Counted from the stretch's first letter, positions 25,462 to 34,162 are shown. The stretch: DNA of 64,000 nucleotides from Robinsoniella peoriensis (GCF_000797495.1 NZ_JTGN01000021.1:44063-108062); one strand, 5' to 3'. Translations and numbers: made by a program. Notes: a model not told the origin generated them from the sequence alone.

Positions 25462-26379
25462 ATGTCAAAATACGATGTATCACGTTTCAAAAATGTAACT
25501 GTAGCTTTAAACACTCCTTTTACAGCTTCCGGAGATATTGATCTGGATGCTGCTAAAAAACTGACCCGCTACTATATTAATAAGGGTGTAAAGAGCCTGT
25601 ACGTATGCGGCAGCACCGGTGAGGGCTTTCTGTTAGACAGCGGCGAAAGAAAAAAAGTCGTGGAAGCCGTAACCCAGGAAGCCGGAGATGAGATGACCAT
25701 TATTGTTCATGTTGGCTGTGCAGATACCCGGCATTCCGCAGAGCTTGCACAACATGCTGAACAGGCAGGAGCTGCCGGAACTTCAGCCGTACCAAGTGTC
25801 TATTACCATGTGAGTGAAGAAAGTGTCTACCGCCATTGGACCGCAATTACAGAAGCTGCTGACCTTCCTTTCTTTATTTATAACATTCCTCAGCTCACCG
25901 GATTTAACCTCTCTATGGGTTTATTCCACCGTATGCTTGAAAACGAACGGGTTGCCGGTGTAAAATGTTCCTCTGACCCCTGCCACGACATTTTAAGGTT
26001 CAAACAGGCTGGCGGTGAGGACTTTATTGTGTTTAACGGACCGGATGAGCAGTTTTTAGCCGGAAGACTGATGGGTGCCGATGCTGCTATCGGTGGAACC
26101 TATGGCGCTATGCCGGAATTATATTTAAAATTAGATGAACTCATCCGCCGCGGCGATATTGCTGCTGCCCAGAAGCTGCAGGTCATAGTAACCATGTTCA
26201 TTTACCGCCTGTGCTCCTTCCCCTCCATGTATGGAGCTTGTAAAACAATTATCCGTATGGATGGTGTGAACATAGGTGACCCACGCCTGCCATTCCTTCC
26301 GGTAGACGAAAAGGATCCTGAGATCAGAAAGCTGTATGAAGATATCCGCGCAGCCGTAGAAGAAACAAAGGGCTGGTAA
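25462..26379 (+). CDS. nanA: N-acetylneuraminate lyase family protein (DapA/NanA superfamily)
   Basis: This 305-residue TIM-barrel aldolase has GSTGEG (50-55), a catalytic Tyr140 in FFIYNIPQLTG, and Schiff-base Lys168 in GVKCSS. The NIPQLTG motif and the GVK(C)SS context are closer to NanA than to dihydrodipicolinate synthase. It would cleave Neu5Ac to ManNAc and pyruvate, feeding NanK and NanE. It is transcribed divergently from the nanE operon. Confidence 0.9.
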   Translation: MSKYDVSRFKNVTVALNTPFTASGDIDLDAAKKLTRYYINKGVKSLYVCGSTGEGFLLDSGERKKVVEAVTQEAGDEMTIIVHVGCADTRHSAELAQHAEQAGAAGTSAVPSVYYHVSEESVYRHWTAITEAADLPFFIYNIPQLTGFNLSMGLFHRMLENERVAGVKCSSDPCHDILRFKQAGGEDFIVFNGPDEQFLAGRLMGADAAIGGTYGAMPELYLKLDELIRRGDIAAAQKLQVIVTMFIYRLCSFPSMYGACKTIIRMDGVNIGDPRLPFLPVDEKDPEIRKLYEDIRAAVEETKGW

Positions 26380-26436
26380 TATTCTCATTACAGGGTTTCA
26401 GCAGCAGACTCCCCGGTCATTTGCAGTGACGCATTA

Positions 26437-26486
26437 AAAAGAGCCATATACATTGAAGTAAAACTTCTCTGCATTATGGCTCTTTT
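26437..26486 (+). terminator. Terminator after the nanA-like gene
   Basis: AAAGAGCCATA pairs with TATGGCTCTTT across a 26-base loop, followed by a T-rich end. It lies about 60 bases after the stop codon. Confidence 0.75.
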
Positions 26487-26528
26487 GTCCCGATTATTCT
26501 CTTGTAACAGGGAACACCCCATGCTACA

Positions 26529-26610
26529 CTAGAGCGAACAATTTCATCTTATATTTGGGTTTAGCTAAGAAAGGGACGCTTTGTAAATGGTGGGTAGTGT
26601 ACGGAAAGAG
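26529..26610. repeat. Dispersed repeat B, copy 1
   Basis: CTAGAGCGAAC (26529-26539) and a 35-bp core (GACGCTTTGTAAATGGTGGG start, 26575-26609) recur at 62505-62580 with a few mismatches. It is non-coding and fills part of the 416-base gap before the esterase gene. The rest of the gap has a small hairpin near 26702 and no visible gene. Confidence 0.6.
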
Positions 26611-26795
26611 CCATAAGCCATTTATTAGCGAAATAAAAGTAACTCATTAACCAATAGACAGAGAATGGATGAGCCAGCATTTATGAAGAAGAATCTTCGG
26701 AAAGGATGTTAAGAATTATCCTTCTGTCTGTTCAAAAAAAGAATAATTCTGTAAGCTGTTTTCCTTGCTTACAAACTTAAAGAGGAGGTTATAAA

Positions 26796-27437
26796 GTGAA
26801 AAAACATATTGTATGCTTCGGAGATTCCAACACACATGGTTATTGTACCGAGACAAACGGACGCTTTTCCGAAGATGAGCGATGGACCTGCCTTTTGGGC
26901 AGATATCTTGGCGATGATTATCTGATTTGTGAAGAAGGACTGAGCGGAAGAACAACGGTCTTCGAAGATCCTCTGTTTGAGGGATTGAACGGTTTAACAT
27001 CAATTTTTCAAAGTCTCATGACCCACGAGCCTGTGGATCTTCTGATTCTGATGCTGGGAACAAATGATACCAAGGAACGTTTCAGCTCAAACGCAGAAAA
27101 TATCGCAAAAGGCATGGAGCGCCTTACGAAAAAAGCCCTCTCCGTTACCGATGCCTGGAAGAATAAGCCTAATATATTAATCATTGCACCCGCCTATATT
27201 GAACCTGGTTATGAAACTACGTTTATTGCTGACGAAATGGGAAAAGGCTGTGTAGAAAAGTCCAGAGCCCTGGCTTCCTACTATGAGGATATTGCCAAAC
27301 GGCTTGACGTATATTTTCTGGATGCAGCAACCATACCGGGAATCCGTATGCATCCGAAGGACCATATGCATCTGGATCAGAACAGCCATATACTTCTGGC
27401 TAAAAAGCTTGCTTCCATGATCCCGGACCTGCTGTAG
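26796..27437 (+). CDS. SGNH/GDSL hydrolase (possible sialate O-acetylesterase)
   Basis: This 213-residue cytoplasmic esterase has block I CFGDSNTHG (nucleophile S11), block III LMLGTNDT, and block V KDHMHLD (catalytic Asp/His). It starts at GTG 26796, seven bases after AGAGGAGG. SGNH enzymes deacylate esters. Location right after the nan genes suggests removal of O-acetyl groups from sialic acid or GlcNAc derivatives, but the repeat-bearing gap means co-transcription with nanA is unlikely. Confidence 0.85.
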   Translation: MKKHIVCFGDSNTHGYCTETNGRFSEDERWTCLLGRYLGDDYLICEEGLSGRTTVFEDPLFEGLNGLTSIFQSLMTHEPVDLLILMLGTNDTKERFSSNAENIAKGMERLTKKALSVTDAWKNKPNILIIAPAYIEPGYETTFIADEMGKGCVEKSRALASYYEDIAKRLDVYFLDAATIPGIRMHPKDHMHLDQNSHILLAKKLASMIPDLL

Positions 27438-27455
27438 AAATTTTGGACATTAAAA

Positions 27456-27480
27456 AGCCCTGCTTCACGACTGCAGGGCT
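27456..27480. terminator. Hairpin between convergent genes
   Basis: AGCCCTGC / GCAGGGCT (8 bp, 9-base loop) lies 19 bases after the esterase stop. The T-run is on the minus side (GCTTTTTAAT), so it works best for transcripts from the GH25 gene but may act both ways. Confidence 0.6.
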
Positions 27481-27634
27481 AAAAAGGAAGGAGTTATGAA
27501 AAAGTTTATATAACAATTCTTTGTTTGTTATGCTTATATCATAACTTCTAAATGTGTACTTTCAATGATGAACTATTGAACGTTCTATGAAAACTCTGAA
27601 AACATTTTATTCATATTTTATTCATAATGTGACA

Positions 27635-28804
27635 TTATATTACCTTTACTGTAAGTTGGACACTTTTCTTATTGTAAGTCCGTACGGTTATATAAGTAAC
27701 ACCTTTTTTTCTTGATTTTACCTTTCCTCTGCTGTCTACCGTTGCCACCGCTTTGCGAGAAGATATATATGTAATCCGATTGCTTTGGGAATTAGACGAT
27801 ATGATCGGTTTAATCTGATAAGTTTTCCCTTTTCTCAGTTTTACGGACTTTCTTCTTAATTTTACCTTTGCCGGTGCTTTTTTTACTTCAACAACACATG
27901 TGTCTGTCTTACCGCTGCCGGTAGTTACCGTAATCGTTGCTCTACCGGGCTTCTTTGCCGTAATTTTACCGGAAGAGTTCACCGTTGCCACTCTTTTATT
28001 GGATGTGGTATACCTTTTGGAATCCGTACATCTGCTGGGTTTTACAGAAGTCTTCAGCGAATAGGTTTCTTTTGCACCCAGAGTTATCTTAGAAGTGTTC
28101 AGGCTAATCCGCTCCGCTTCCATGAAAGAATAGTTCAGATCACAGTAACCTTTATCTGTATTAGCTCCCGGTACCTTTCCTTTGTCTGTATACTGCCACA
28201 TATCATAGGACCCGGAAAAAGATGGCTTTTTAATCCCATAGCTTCCTACCCATATTCTGATTCCCGAAAGTTTGGACCAGTCAAATTCATTTGTTAAACG
28301 ATAGTCGGAGGAATAGATCATAGGCGTGTAACCTGCCTTTTTAATTTTATCACAAAATGCCTTTGCGATCGCAGTGGTATTCTTTTTCCCCTTTTTGAAC
28401 GTACCGCTTTGTTCAATATCATAGACTACCGGATACTCCAGCTTCCTTCCTTTTAAAATCTTCAGACAGTACTCTGCTTCTCTTTTCGCTCCCGCCACAG
28501 TAGTGGTACAGCAAAAATGATAAACACCGCGCTTAATTCCTGCATTTCCCGCTCCATAGTAGTTGGCTTCAAACTGATCATCCAGATCCTCTTCATAAGT
28601 TCCTGTCTGGGCGCCGTCCCCGGTCTTCAGCATGGCGAACGAATATCCCTGCTGCTTCACACTTTCCCAGTTAATTGTCCCATTATACCACGATACATCG
28701 ATTCCTTTGATATTGGAGACCGCTGCCTCTGCAGTGAAAGGCAGCATAAGTGCCATCGCTGACACAAACAGAAATTTCATAAGATATCTCTGCACTTTTT
28801 TCAT
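27635..28804 (-). CDS. Secreted GH25 lysozyme with two Big2-like domains
   Basis: This 389-residue exported muramidase has a signal peptide (1-28, cut after AEA). The GH25 domain (about 32-225) has IKGIDVSWYNG (catalytic Asp36) and VVYDIEQSG (Asp/Glu pair). Two tandem Big2 Ig-like domains (about 228-310 and 313-389) are very Lys-rich and probably bind the anionic wall. GH25 enzymes cut MurNAc-GlcNAc bonds of peptidoglycan. ATG 28804 follows AGGAGG; a longer frame has no ribosome-binding site. Confidence 0.92.
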   Translation of the reverse strand: MKKVQRYLMKFLFVSAMALMLPFTAEAAVSNIKGIDVSWYNGTINWESVKQQGYSFAMLKTGDGAQTGTYEEDLDDQFEANYYGAGNAGIKRGVYHFCCTTTVAGAKREAEYCLKILKGRKLEYPVVYDIEQSGTFKKGKKNTTAIAKAFCDKIKKAGYTPMIYSSDYRLTNEFDWSKLSGIRIWVGSYGIKKPSFSGSYDMWQYTDKGKVPGANTDKGYCDLNYSFMEAERISLNTSKITLGAKETYSLKTSVKPSRCTDSKRYTTSNKRVATVNSSGKITAKKPGRATITVTTGSGKTDTCVVEVKKAPAKVKLRRKSVKLRKGKTYQIKPIISSNSQSNRITYISSRKAVATVDSRGKVKSRKKGVTYITVRTYNKKSVQLTVKVI

Positions 28805-29002
28805 AAAGATCCTCCTGTCACAACTGCATGTCCAGTCCATGTGCGTGTTAGAAAATTCATTCCGGCCATCTGCATGCCCCGGTTTGCGGTATATTAGCAC
28901 CCGTCTCTCATACACATCGAAATATTACAGTTGTAGGTTTTTATTGTTATGGATATAATAACGCGTATTTACCTTTCTGTCTATAGTGAATTTTTACAAA
29001 AC

Positions 29003-29110
29003 TCAGCAGAACTCACCGGGGGGCATCCCTGTAACCCGTTTGAAAATATAATAAAATCTTTGCGGGTTATTAAATCCCAATCAGTCCCGTTCAGCTCTTA
29101 CATCTCCTGC
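29003..29110 (-). pseudogene. Remnant of an AraC-type HTH (C-terminal end)
   Basis: On minus, 29080-29003 encodes LGFNNPQRFYYIFKRVTGMP followed by PGEFC and a stop, the typical second helix-turn-helix end of AraC-type response regulators. An in-frame stop (29083-29081) directly precedes it and no start exists. It lies 180-280 bases downstream of a response regulator that lacks exactly this domain, so it is probably that gene's lost C-terminus. Confidence 0.75.
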
Positions 29111-29200
29111 TGCGAAATCGTTTGCTGACCGAAGACTTCACGATGTAGAATCTGATGGTTAGAACAGTGTAAAAAGCCCCAGTAAAAATAAAGGCATAAA

Positions 29201-29242
29201 TAAAAACACCGTATCTTCATTATTTTCTTGAAAGATACAGTG
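29201..29242 (-). terminator. Terminator after the truncated response regulator
   Basis: On minus, CACTGTATCTT (29242-29232) pairs with AAGATACGGTG (29217-29207, one G-U pair), followed by TTTTTATTTA. Confidence 0.7.
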
Positions 29243-29286
29243 CTTCTTCTATGGTGCTGTTATTTTACGATATCAATTTACCGATA

Positions 29287-30564
29287 TTACTTTTCAGGAA
29301 CTTCACATTTTTTCTCTCCGATACACTCTGCCATCTGGCGAACCGCCCGGTACACGATTTTTTTCACATCTGTAATGCTTTTCTGATCATGTATCAGATA
29401 GATCGGATCATCTTCTGTCTGGAAAAGCTCATTAAGACACATTCCCATAGGATACAGGCTCTTAATACAAACAACAATCAATTCGGTACAAATCTTTTTA
29501 TTTATGGACAGCGAATTTTTCTTCTGTTCCGAAAACTCCTCATAAATCATATCCAGTACTTTCTCCGCTTCGTCTGCATCCCCGGCTTTCAAAGCATTCA
29601 GAAGCTGTCGCTCCCTTTTTATCGGTGAATGGTATTCCTCATCCTCAAACATCAGGTTGCTGATGGATACAATATTGTGATTTTCTTCTAAGGTTGTAAA
29701 AACCAAAGCATTCTTTGCCTGATTTGCACAACCATATACGCTTTCGAGACCTTTTTGTATTTCACTGATACCGATGGTACAAGATAAATGAAATTCCTCC
29801 TCCATCCGGTCCGAAACCATCTTTGTTACCTTTTTCATATTTTCGTTCAATATAATATACAACAGATTATCTGCAAGGTAGCTGATCACCAGCATGATTT
29901 CACCTGGCAGATAATTCACCGTAGCTGCTTCGAAATGATATTTCCGAAAACACTCCTCAATCATACTTACGATGGAATCTGAAACAACTTCCTGATCCTC
30001 TGCCCGTATTAATATTACCTGGTATTTCGTTCGCTCTCCGTGCCCCGTTAGTCTGCGGTAATCCTGAATTACTTCATCCTGGACAGGGATCTGCATAATC
30101 AGCTGCTGGAAAAGTCTGATAATCAACATATCCTGATCCTGATGAGGCTCCTGGCGCATTTCCTTTACCCATTCTATACGCCGTTTACTCTCTTCTATAC
30201 GGCAGGATACCCTTTTTACCGCTTCCAATATCTGCTCCTCTGTTACAGGCTTTGGCAGGTATTCCTTCACTCCATAACGTATTGCCTCCTGAGCATTTTC
30301 AAATTCATTATATCCGCTTAAAACAATAAACTTGGTGTCTATTCCCATACCAACCGCTTTTTCCATCATTTCCAGGCCGTCCATAATGGGCATGTCTATG
30401 CTGGTAATCACGATATCCGGTATTTCTTTTTGGATGATATCCAGGCCTTGTTTTCCATTTTCTGCTGTGCCTACAATATTGACGCCACACTGCTCCCAGG
30501 GAAATGACTTCTCAAGCCATTCAAGAACAGATTGTTCATCATCTATCAAAGCCATTTTAATCAT
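29287..30564 (-). CDS. Response regulator lacking its DNA-binding domain (truncated YesN type)
   Basis: This 425-residue protein has a receiver domain (1-120; DD pocket at 8-9, phospho-acceptor in ITSIDMPIMDG, LPKP lysine) and the long linker domain seen in YesN-type regulators. It then stops after AECIGEKKCEVPEK, where the AraC helix-turn-helix should begin. The homologous gene at 305-1807 is 75 residues longer and has that domain. A degenerate HTH end lies downstream (29003-29110). It is an orphan with no kinase gene nearby. It is probably a decayed regulator, though a dominant or phosphate-sink role cannot be excluded. Confidence 0.82.
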   Translation of the reverse strand: MIKMALIDDEQSVLEWLEKSFPWEQCGVNIVGTAENGKQGLDIIQKEIPDIVITSIDMPIMDGLEMMEKAVGMGIDTKFIVLSGYNEFENAQEAIRYGVKEYLPKPVTEEQILEAVKRVSCRIEESKRRIEWVKEMRQEPHQDQDMLIIRLFQQLIMQIPVQDEVIQDYRRLTGHGERTKYQVILIRAEDQEVVSDSIVSMIEECFRKYHFEAATVNYLPGEIMLVISYLADNLLYIILNENMKKVTKMVSDRMEEEFHLSCTIGISEIQKGLESVYGCANQAKNALVFTTLEENHNIVSISNLMFEDEEYHSPIKRERQLLNALKAGDADEAEKVLDMIYEEFSEQKKNSLSINKKICTELIVVCIKSLYPMGMCLNELFQTEDDPIYLIHDQKSITDVKKIVYRAVRQMAECIGEKKCEVPEK

Positions 30565-30647
30565 TTTTTATACTCCTATCTCATAACAACTAACAATTTA
30601 CCTCATCCATAATACCAAAGATGACATAAAAATGCAAAAACATTCTT

Positions 30648-30890
30648 TCAATCCACCCAAAAATTAAGCTTATCTTCACTAAATGAAATCTTGCATCCTC
30701 TTTGTTCAAAAAAAGCATCCAATACATGATACAAATCCTCGTACTTTATTTCACTACCATCATTTCCAACGGGTTCTATCCAGAACGACTGCTTGCCGCA
30801 GGCATCCCTTATATGTAGTTGAAATGCCAGTTCCTTTTCTCTCAGCATTTGGTTACAGTCAATGATATCCTGAAAAGATATTATTTTCAT
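30648..30890 (-). CDS. Small conserved protein with RDACG motif, function unknown
   Basis: This 80-residue protein has the sequence LHIRDACGKQSFW in its middle and a C-terminal FSEDKLNFWVD. I recall similar 'RDAC family' proteins in Clostridia, with no known role. It has no signal peptide or membrane segment. A 14-bp minisatellite ends just at its ribosome-binding site and fills the space from the nth stop codon, so its translation may depend on repeat number. Confidence 0.7.
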   Translation of the reverse strand: MKIISFQDIIDCNQMLREKELAFQLHIRDACGKQSFWIEPVGNDGSEIKYEDLYHVLDAFFEQRGCKISFSEDKLNFWVD

Positions 30891-30896
30891 GTTCGC

Positions 30897-31050
30897 ACCT
30901 CTTATCTATTGTCTCTCATCTCTTGTCTCTTATCTTTTGTCTCTTATCTTTTGTATCTTATCTTTTGTATCTTATCTCTTGTCCTTATCTGTTATTTCCT
31001 ATCTGTTATTTCCTATCTGTTAATTCCTATCTGTTATCCCTGATCTGTTA
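30897..31050 (-). repeat. 14-bp minisatellite starting at the nth stop codon (11 copies)
   Basis: Eleven exact-length 14-bp units run from 31050 to 30897. The first five have the form TAACAGATAGGAAA, the next six AAAAGATAAGAGAC. The first unit begins with the TAA stop of nth, and the last ends at the ribosome-binding site of the small gene downstream. Confidence 0.92.
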
Positions 31051-31692
31051 TACTTCTTTTACCGCCGCCAGTTGGAATTCACACCAATTTGACAAAGCGC
31101 AATCCCCACACATAGGTTTTCTGGCTTTACAAACCGCTCGCCCATGCCGGATGAGCTGAATGTTTATGCGTATCCAATGATCCTCAGGAAGCACCTCCTG
31201 TAATTCCAATTCCACTTTCAAAGGATCAGAATGGTGCGCCCATCCCAGTTTGTTAGATATCCGGTTAACATGGGTATCTACCGTAATCTCGGGAACTCCA
31301 TATGCGTCTGACATAAAAAGATTGGCTGTCTTTCTTCCGACTCCCGCTAGTTTCATTAAATCCTCTCGGTTGTCCGGAACCTGACCATTGTACTCAGCTA
31401 CCAGCTGCTGACAGCATTTTTTCATATTTTTTGCCTTACTGTGGTAGAGTCCGATGGTTTTAATCATGCCTTCCAGTTCCTCAATGTCAGCTTCCGCCAT
31501 CTCTTCTACCTTCTGATATTTGTCATAAAGTGCAGGAAGTACCAGATCTACCTGGGCATCCGTACTCTGAGCGCTCATCATAATCGCCAAAAGCAGCTGC
31601 CAGGGCTCCCTGTGGAGAAATCCATCTTTATCCACTCCATACAGCTCATCCAGTTTATCTAATATTTTCTTTACCTGTAATTTTTTCATCAT
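31048..31692 (-). CDS. nth: Endonuclease III
   Basis: This 214-residue DNA glycosylase/AP lyase has the helix-hairpin-helix LMKLAGVGRKTANL with catalytic Lys121, and catalytic Asp139 in TVDTHVNR. A C-terminal 4Fe-4S cluster loop has C188, C195, C198 and C204 in the C-x6-C-x2-C-x5-C spacing. It repairs oxidised pyrimidines in DNA. The start overlaps the stop of the thioredoxin-like gene by four bases (ATGA type). Confidence 0.95.
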   Translation of the reverse strand: MMKKLQVKKILDKLDELYGVDKDGFLHREPWQLLLAIMMSAQSTDAQVDLVLPALYDKYQKVEEMAEADIEELEGMIKTIGLYHSKAKNMKKCCQQLVAEYNGQVPDNREDLMKLAGVGRKTANLFMSDAYGVPEITVDTHVNRISNKLGWAHHSDPLKVELELQEVLPEDHWIRINIQLIRHGRAVCKARKPMCGDCALSNWCEFQLAAVKEV

Positions 31693-31955
31693 AATCCCAT
31701 CAACGCTTCTCTATATACATTTTCGACCTTTTCTTTGGTTGGTACACCTTCATGAACCTTTTTATCCCCCACATAAAAAGTGGGTACATACCAGTAATCA
31801 AGAGAATCTGCAAGCTCTGTTTCTACCGATTCATCTGCGATTCGTACCTCTGCCTTACCATACTCCGGATGTTCCATTTTCAGTTCCTCCATAAGTGCCA
31901 GTGCCTTATGGCAATGCGGGCAGTCTTTTAAAATCATCATCAATACTTTCTGCAT
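31689..31955 (-). CDS. Thioredoxin/glutaredoxin-fold protein
   Basis: This 88-residue protein has the redox motif CPHC (C12, C15) near the start, followed by the cis-Pro segment YVPTFYVGD and HEGVPTKEKV, a typical thioredoxin fold. It lacks a signal peptide, so it acts in the cytoplasm. Co-translated with nth, it may serve repair or thiol homeostasis, but no partner is known. Confidence 0.88.
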   Translation of the reverse strand: MQKVLMMILKDCPHCHKALALMEELKMEHPEYGKAEVRIADESVETELADSLDYWYVPTFYVGDKKVHEGVPTKEKVENVYREALMGL

Positions 31956-32092
31956 GGCAGTCTCCTTTTCATCTGTTTTCTTTCACTATACCATAAAGCG
32001 ACTTTTTTCGCCATCATCACTTGATGAAAAAGTCTTCCAAAGTTTCATTTTCCATTATTTCATTACTTTAAACTAATAACGCAAAAAAGTAC

Positions 32093-32121
32093 TTGACTTT
32101 TACATGGTATGGCGCTATTCT
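32093..32121 (+). promoter_or_regulatory. Sigma-A promoter of the T-box unit
   Basis: TTGACT (32093-32098) and TATTCT (32116-32121) are 17 bases apart, just upstream of the leader RNA. Confidence 0.7.
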
Positions 32122-32127
32122 TTTTTT

Positions 32128-32409
32128 AGATAAGAAAATGTTTAGATTCTATGAAAAGAAAAAGTAGATTGTTTTCTGTTCCCAGAGAGTCAGCGTCTGG
32201 TGTGAGCTGATGTTCAGAATTCAAATGAAAATCATCTTGGAGAATTACAGCCCAAAGCCTGTGCAAGTAAGCTGTACCGGTTAGTCCCCGTTATCGGAGA
32301 ACGTATAATATGTACGTTATGAGAGCTGTCTGTATCTTACAGATGGAATATGGGTGGTATCGCGGAATTGACTTCGTCCCTTTTTTATACGGGAGGAAGT
32401 TTTTTTATT
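32128..32409 (+). promoter_or_regulatory. T-box riboswitch with terminator upstream of the BASS transporter
   Basis: The leader has the Stem I hallmarks AGTAGATTG..., AGAGAG (32186 region) with a GGTGTGAGCTGAT loop, and the CCGGTTAG...CCCGTTATCGG Stem III region. The T-box sequence GGGTGGTATCGCGG (32352-32365) comes before an intrinsic terminator (ACTTCGTCCC paired with CGGGAGGAAGT, then seven T, 32371-32408). Uncharged tRNA would stabilise the antiterminator. In the specifier loop (TTGGAGAATTACAG) the triplet could be AAT (Asn) or ATT (Ile); I cannot fix it by eye. Confidence 0.88.
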
Positions 32410-32459
32410 GTCCTGAAACTCTTTCTTATCACATAACCAATAACAGGGAGGAAACATTT

Positions 32460-33458
32460 ATGAACGTATTAAAAAAAACAAGCAAATTTCTATCAAAAAA
32501 CACATCATTATTTATAATCGCAGTTGCAGTAGTCACATTTTTTGTACCGCAGCTCTTTACCTGGGTCCGGGGCACTAACCAGACGATTATTATCGGAATC
32601 ATAATGTTTGGTATGGGTCTTACCCTGACTGCAAATGATTTTAAAATTCTGGCAAAACGCCCACAGGATATATTTATTGGCGCACTTGCCCAATACACTG
32701 TCATGCCCCTGTTGGCTTTTGGCGTTGGAAAACTGTTACGTCTTCCGGATGGAATTGCGATCGGCCTTATTCTTGTCGGATGCTGCCCCGGAGGTGTTTC
32801 TTCTAATATTATGTCATTTCTCTGCCACGGTGACGTTCCTTATTCCGTTGGCATGACCACCGCCTCCACCTTACTTTCACCTATTTTAACTCCAATCCTG
32901 GTTCTTCTGTTAGCCGGACAGGAAATTAATGTGGATGCTATTGGTATGTTTCAGTCCATCTGCCAGTCCGTATTAATACCGGTTGCACTGGGATTTGCCC
33001 TGAACTATTTCTTCGGGAAGAAAAAAGCATTTAAAGACGCTCAGGAGCTGATGCCCGGTGTATCCGTCACCGGACTTGCCTTTGTCGTGGGCGGTGTTGT
33101 ATCTCTTCAGGGATCTAACTTCTTCCAGTCAGGAATTGTCATCTTTATAGCCGTATTGCTGCATAACAGTATTGGTTATCTTCTTGGATACAGCGTTGGA
33201 CGCCTGTTTAAAATGCCGGTGGCTAAAAAGCGGACTATTTCCATAGAAGTAGGTATGCAAAATGCCGGTCTTGCCACGAACCTGGCAACCCTTCATTTCG
33301 CAGCACTTCCTCAGGCTGCTTTAATCAGCGCTGTATCCTGCGTATGGCACTCCATTTCCGGTACGATACTCGCAGGATTTTTCGCAAAACTGGATGAAAA
33401 AAAGGGAATTCCAAGTAACACAGTAGCAGAAGATGGCGAGGGAGAGCGTATTGCATAG
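32460..33458 (+). CDS. Bile acid:sodium symporter (BASS) family transporter
   Basis: This 332-residue protein has ten predicted membrane helices and the BASS signatures GIIMFGMGLTLTANDF, VGCCPGGVSSNIMSFL (the cross-over and Na+ site region) and EVGMQNAGLATNLA. Bacterial members carry organic acids such as 2-keto acids or pantothenate precursors as well as bile acids. A T-box leader indicates induction by amino-acid starvation, which favours an amino-acid-derived or keto-acid substrate over bile acids (inference). ATG 32460 follows GGGAGG; the upstream frame is leader RNA. Confidence 0.9.
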   Translation: MNVLKKTSKFLSKNTSLFIIAVAVVTFFVPQLFTWVRGTNQTIIIGIIMFGMGLTLTANDFKILAKRPQDIFIGALAQYTVMPLLAFGVGKLLRLPDGIAIGLILVGCCPGGVSSNIMSFLCHGDVPYSVGMTTASTLLSPILTPILVLLLAGQEINVDAIGMFQSICQSVLIPVALGFALNYFFGKKKAFKDAQELMPGVSVTGLAFVVGGVVSLQGSNFFQSGIVIFIAVLLHNSIGYLLGYSVGRLFKMPVAKKRTISIEVGMQNAGLATNLATLHFAALPQAALISAVSCVWHSISGTILAGFFAKLDEKKGIPSNTVAEDGEGERIA

Positions 33459-33482
33459 AATAATAATTTTTTGGAGGTACTT

Positions 33483-33875
33483 ATGAAACAGGTTGAAATC
33501 GTAACTGCAATTATAATGAAAGATCACAAAATCCTTACTACCCGCAGGGGGTACGGGCAGTTTATAAATCTTTGGGAATTTCCCGGCGGGAAAATTGAAT
33601 CCGGAGAAACCAACGAGGAAGCTCTCATCCGGGAACTTCAGGAAGAACTAGCCGTCGAAATAATCCCTGAACAGCTGTTTATGTCAACGGAATACGACTA
33701 TCCTGATTTCCACCTGACCATGCACTGCTACGTTTGCAGTATAAAAAAAGGCACCATTACACTGCTGGAGCATAATGGTGCAAAATGGCTGGACAAAGAT
33801 CATCTGGATACAGTGGAATGGCTGCCGGCTAATAAACCTGTTATTGATGGACTGAGGGTAATGCTTACTCTTTAA
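33483..33875 (+). CDS. Nudix hydrolase, MutT type
   Basis: This 130-residue protein has a complete Nudix box from G36 to about V58 (GKIESGETNEEALIRELQEE) and the MutT-type N-terminus VTAIIMKDHKILTTRR. It probably cleans the nucleotide pool of 8-oxo-dGTP. ATG 33483 sits five bases after GGAGGTACTT-type GGAGG. It lies 25 bases after the BASS gene and probably shares its T-box-controlled transcript. Confidence 0.9.
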   Translation: MKQVEIVTAIIMKDHKILTTRRGYGQFINLWEFPGGKIESGETNEEALIRELQEELAVEIIPEQLFMSTEYDYPDFHLTMHCYVCSIKKGTITLLEHNGAKWLDKDHLDTVEWLPANKPVIDGLRVMLTL

Positions 33876-33891
33876 TGGTTTTATACCTGTC

Positions 33892-33950
33892 AAATAAGGG
33901 TCTGTAAATGTAATAAGTTTCAAAATTACATTTACAGACCCTTATTTTAG
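33892..33950. terminator. Strong hairpin terminator (23-bp perfect stem)
   Basis: Bases 33892-33914 and 33925-33947 are perfectly complementary over 23 bp with a 10-base loop, flanked by A and T runs. It can terminate in both directions. The length is unusual for a simple terminator; it forms the boundary to an integrase remnant. Confidence 0.8.
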
Positions 33951-34157
33951 AGTGAGCGCCTGCATCCGCATCTACTCCGGCATACCTTTGCAACTTCTTA
34001 TATAATGGGCGGTGGCAATTTAGAAATGCTGCGGTTGCTCCTTGGACATTACGACTATAATGTAACCCGTAATTATCTACATCTTGCTAACCAGTATATG
34101 ATCCTAAATGCAGATATCTATAAATTAGATTCCGTATTTTTCAAAACTACCTATTAA
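33951..34157 (+). pseudogene. Tyrosine recombinase (integrase) C-terminal remnant
   Basis: The frame encodes 68 residues without a start codon, preceded by an in-frame stop. It contains HPHLLRHTFAT (conserved HxxR box), LRLLLGHYDYN (LGH box) and TRNYLHLAN with the nucleophilic Tyr, ending at TAA 34157. This is the catalytic tail of a phage/transposon integrase. It lies 160 bases from the 3' end of tRNA-Lys, a common integration site, so it marks a lost mobile element. Confidence 0.85.
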
Positions 34158-34162
34158 AACAA

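Noticed and set aside
29217..29252. Peptide STIEEALYLSRK as leftover of the first HTH helix
   Set aside because: The same bases form a clean intrinsic terminator stem, so the similarity may be accidental; only the downstream HTH end is accepted.
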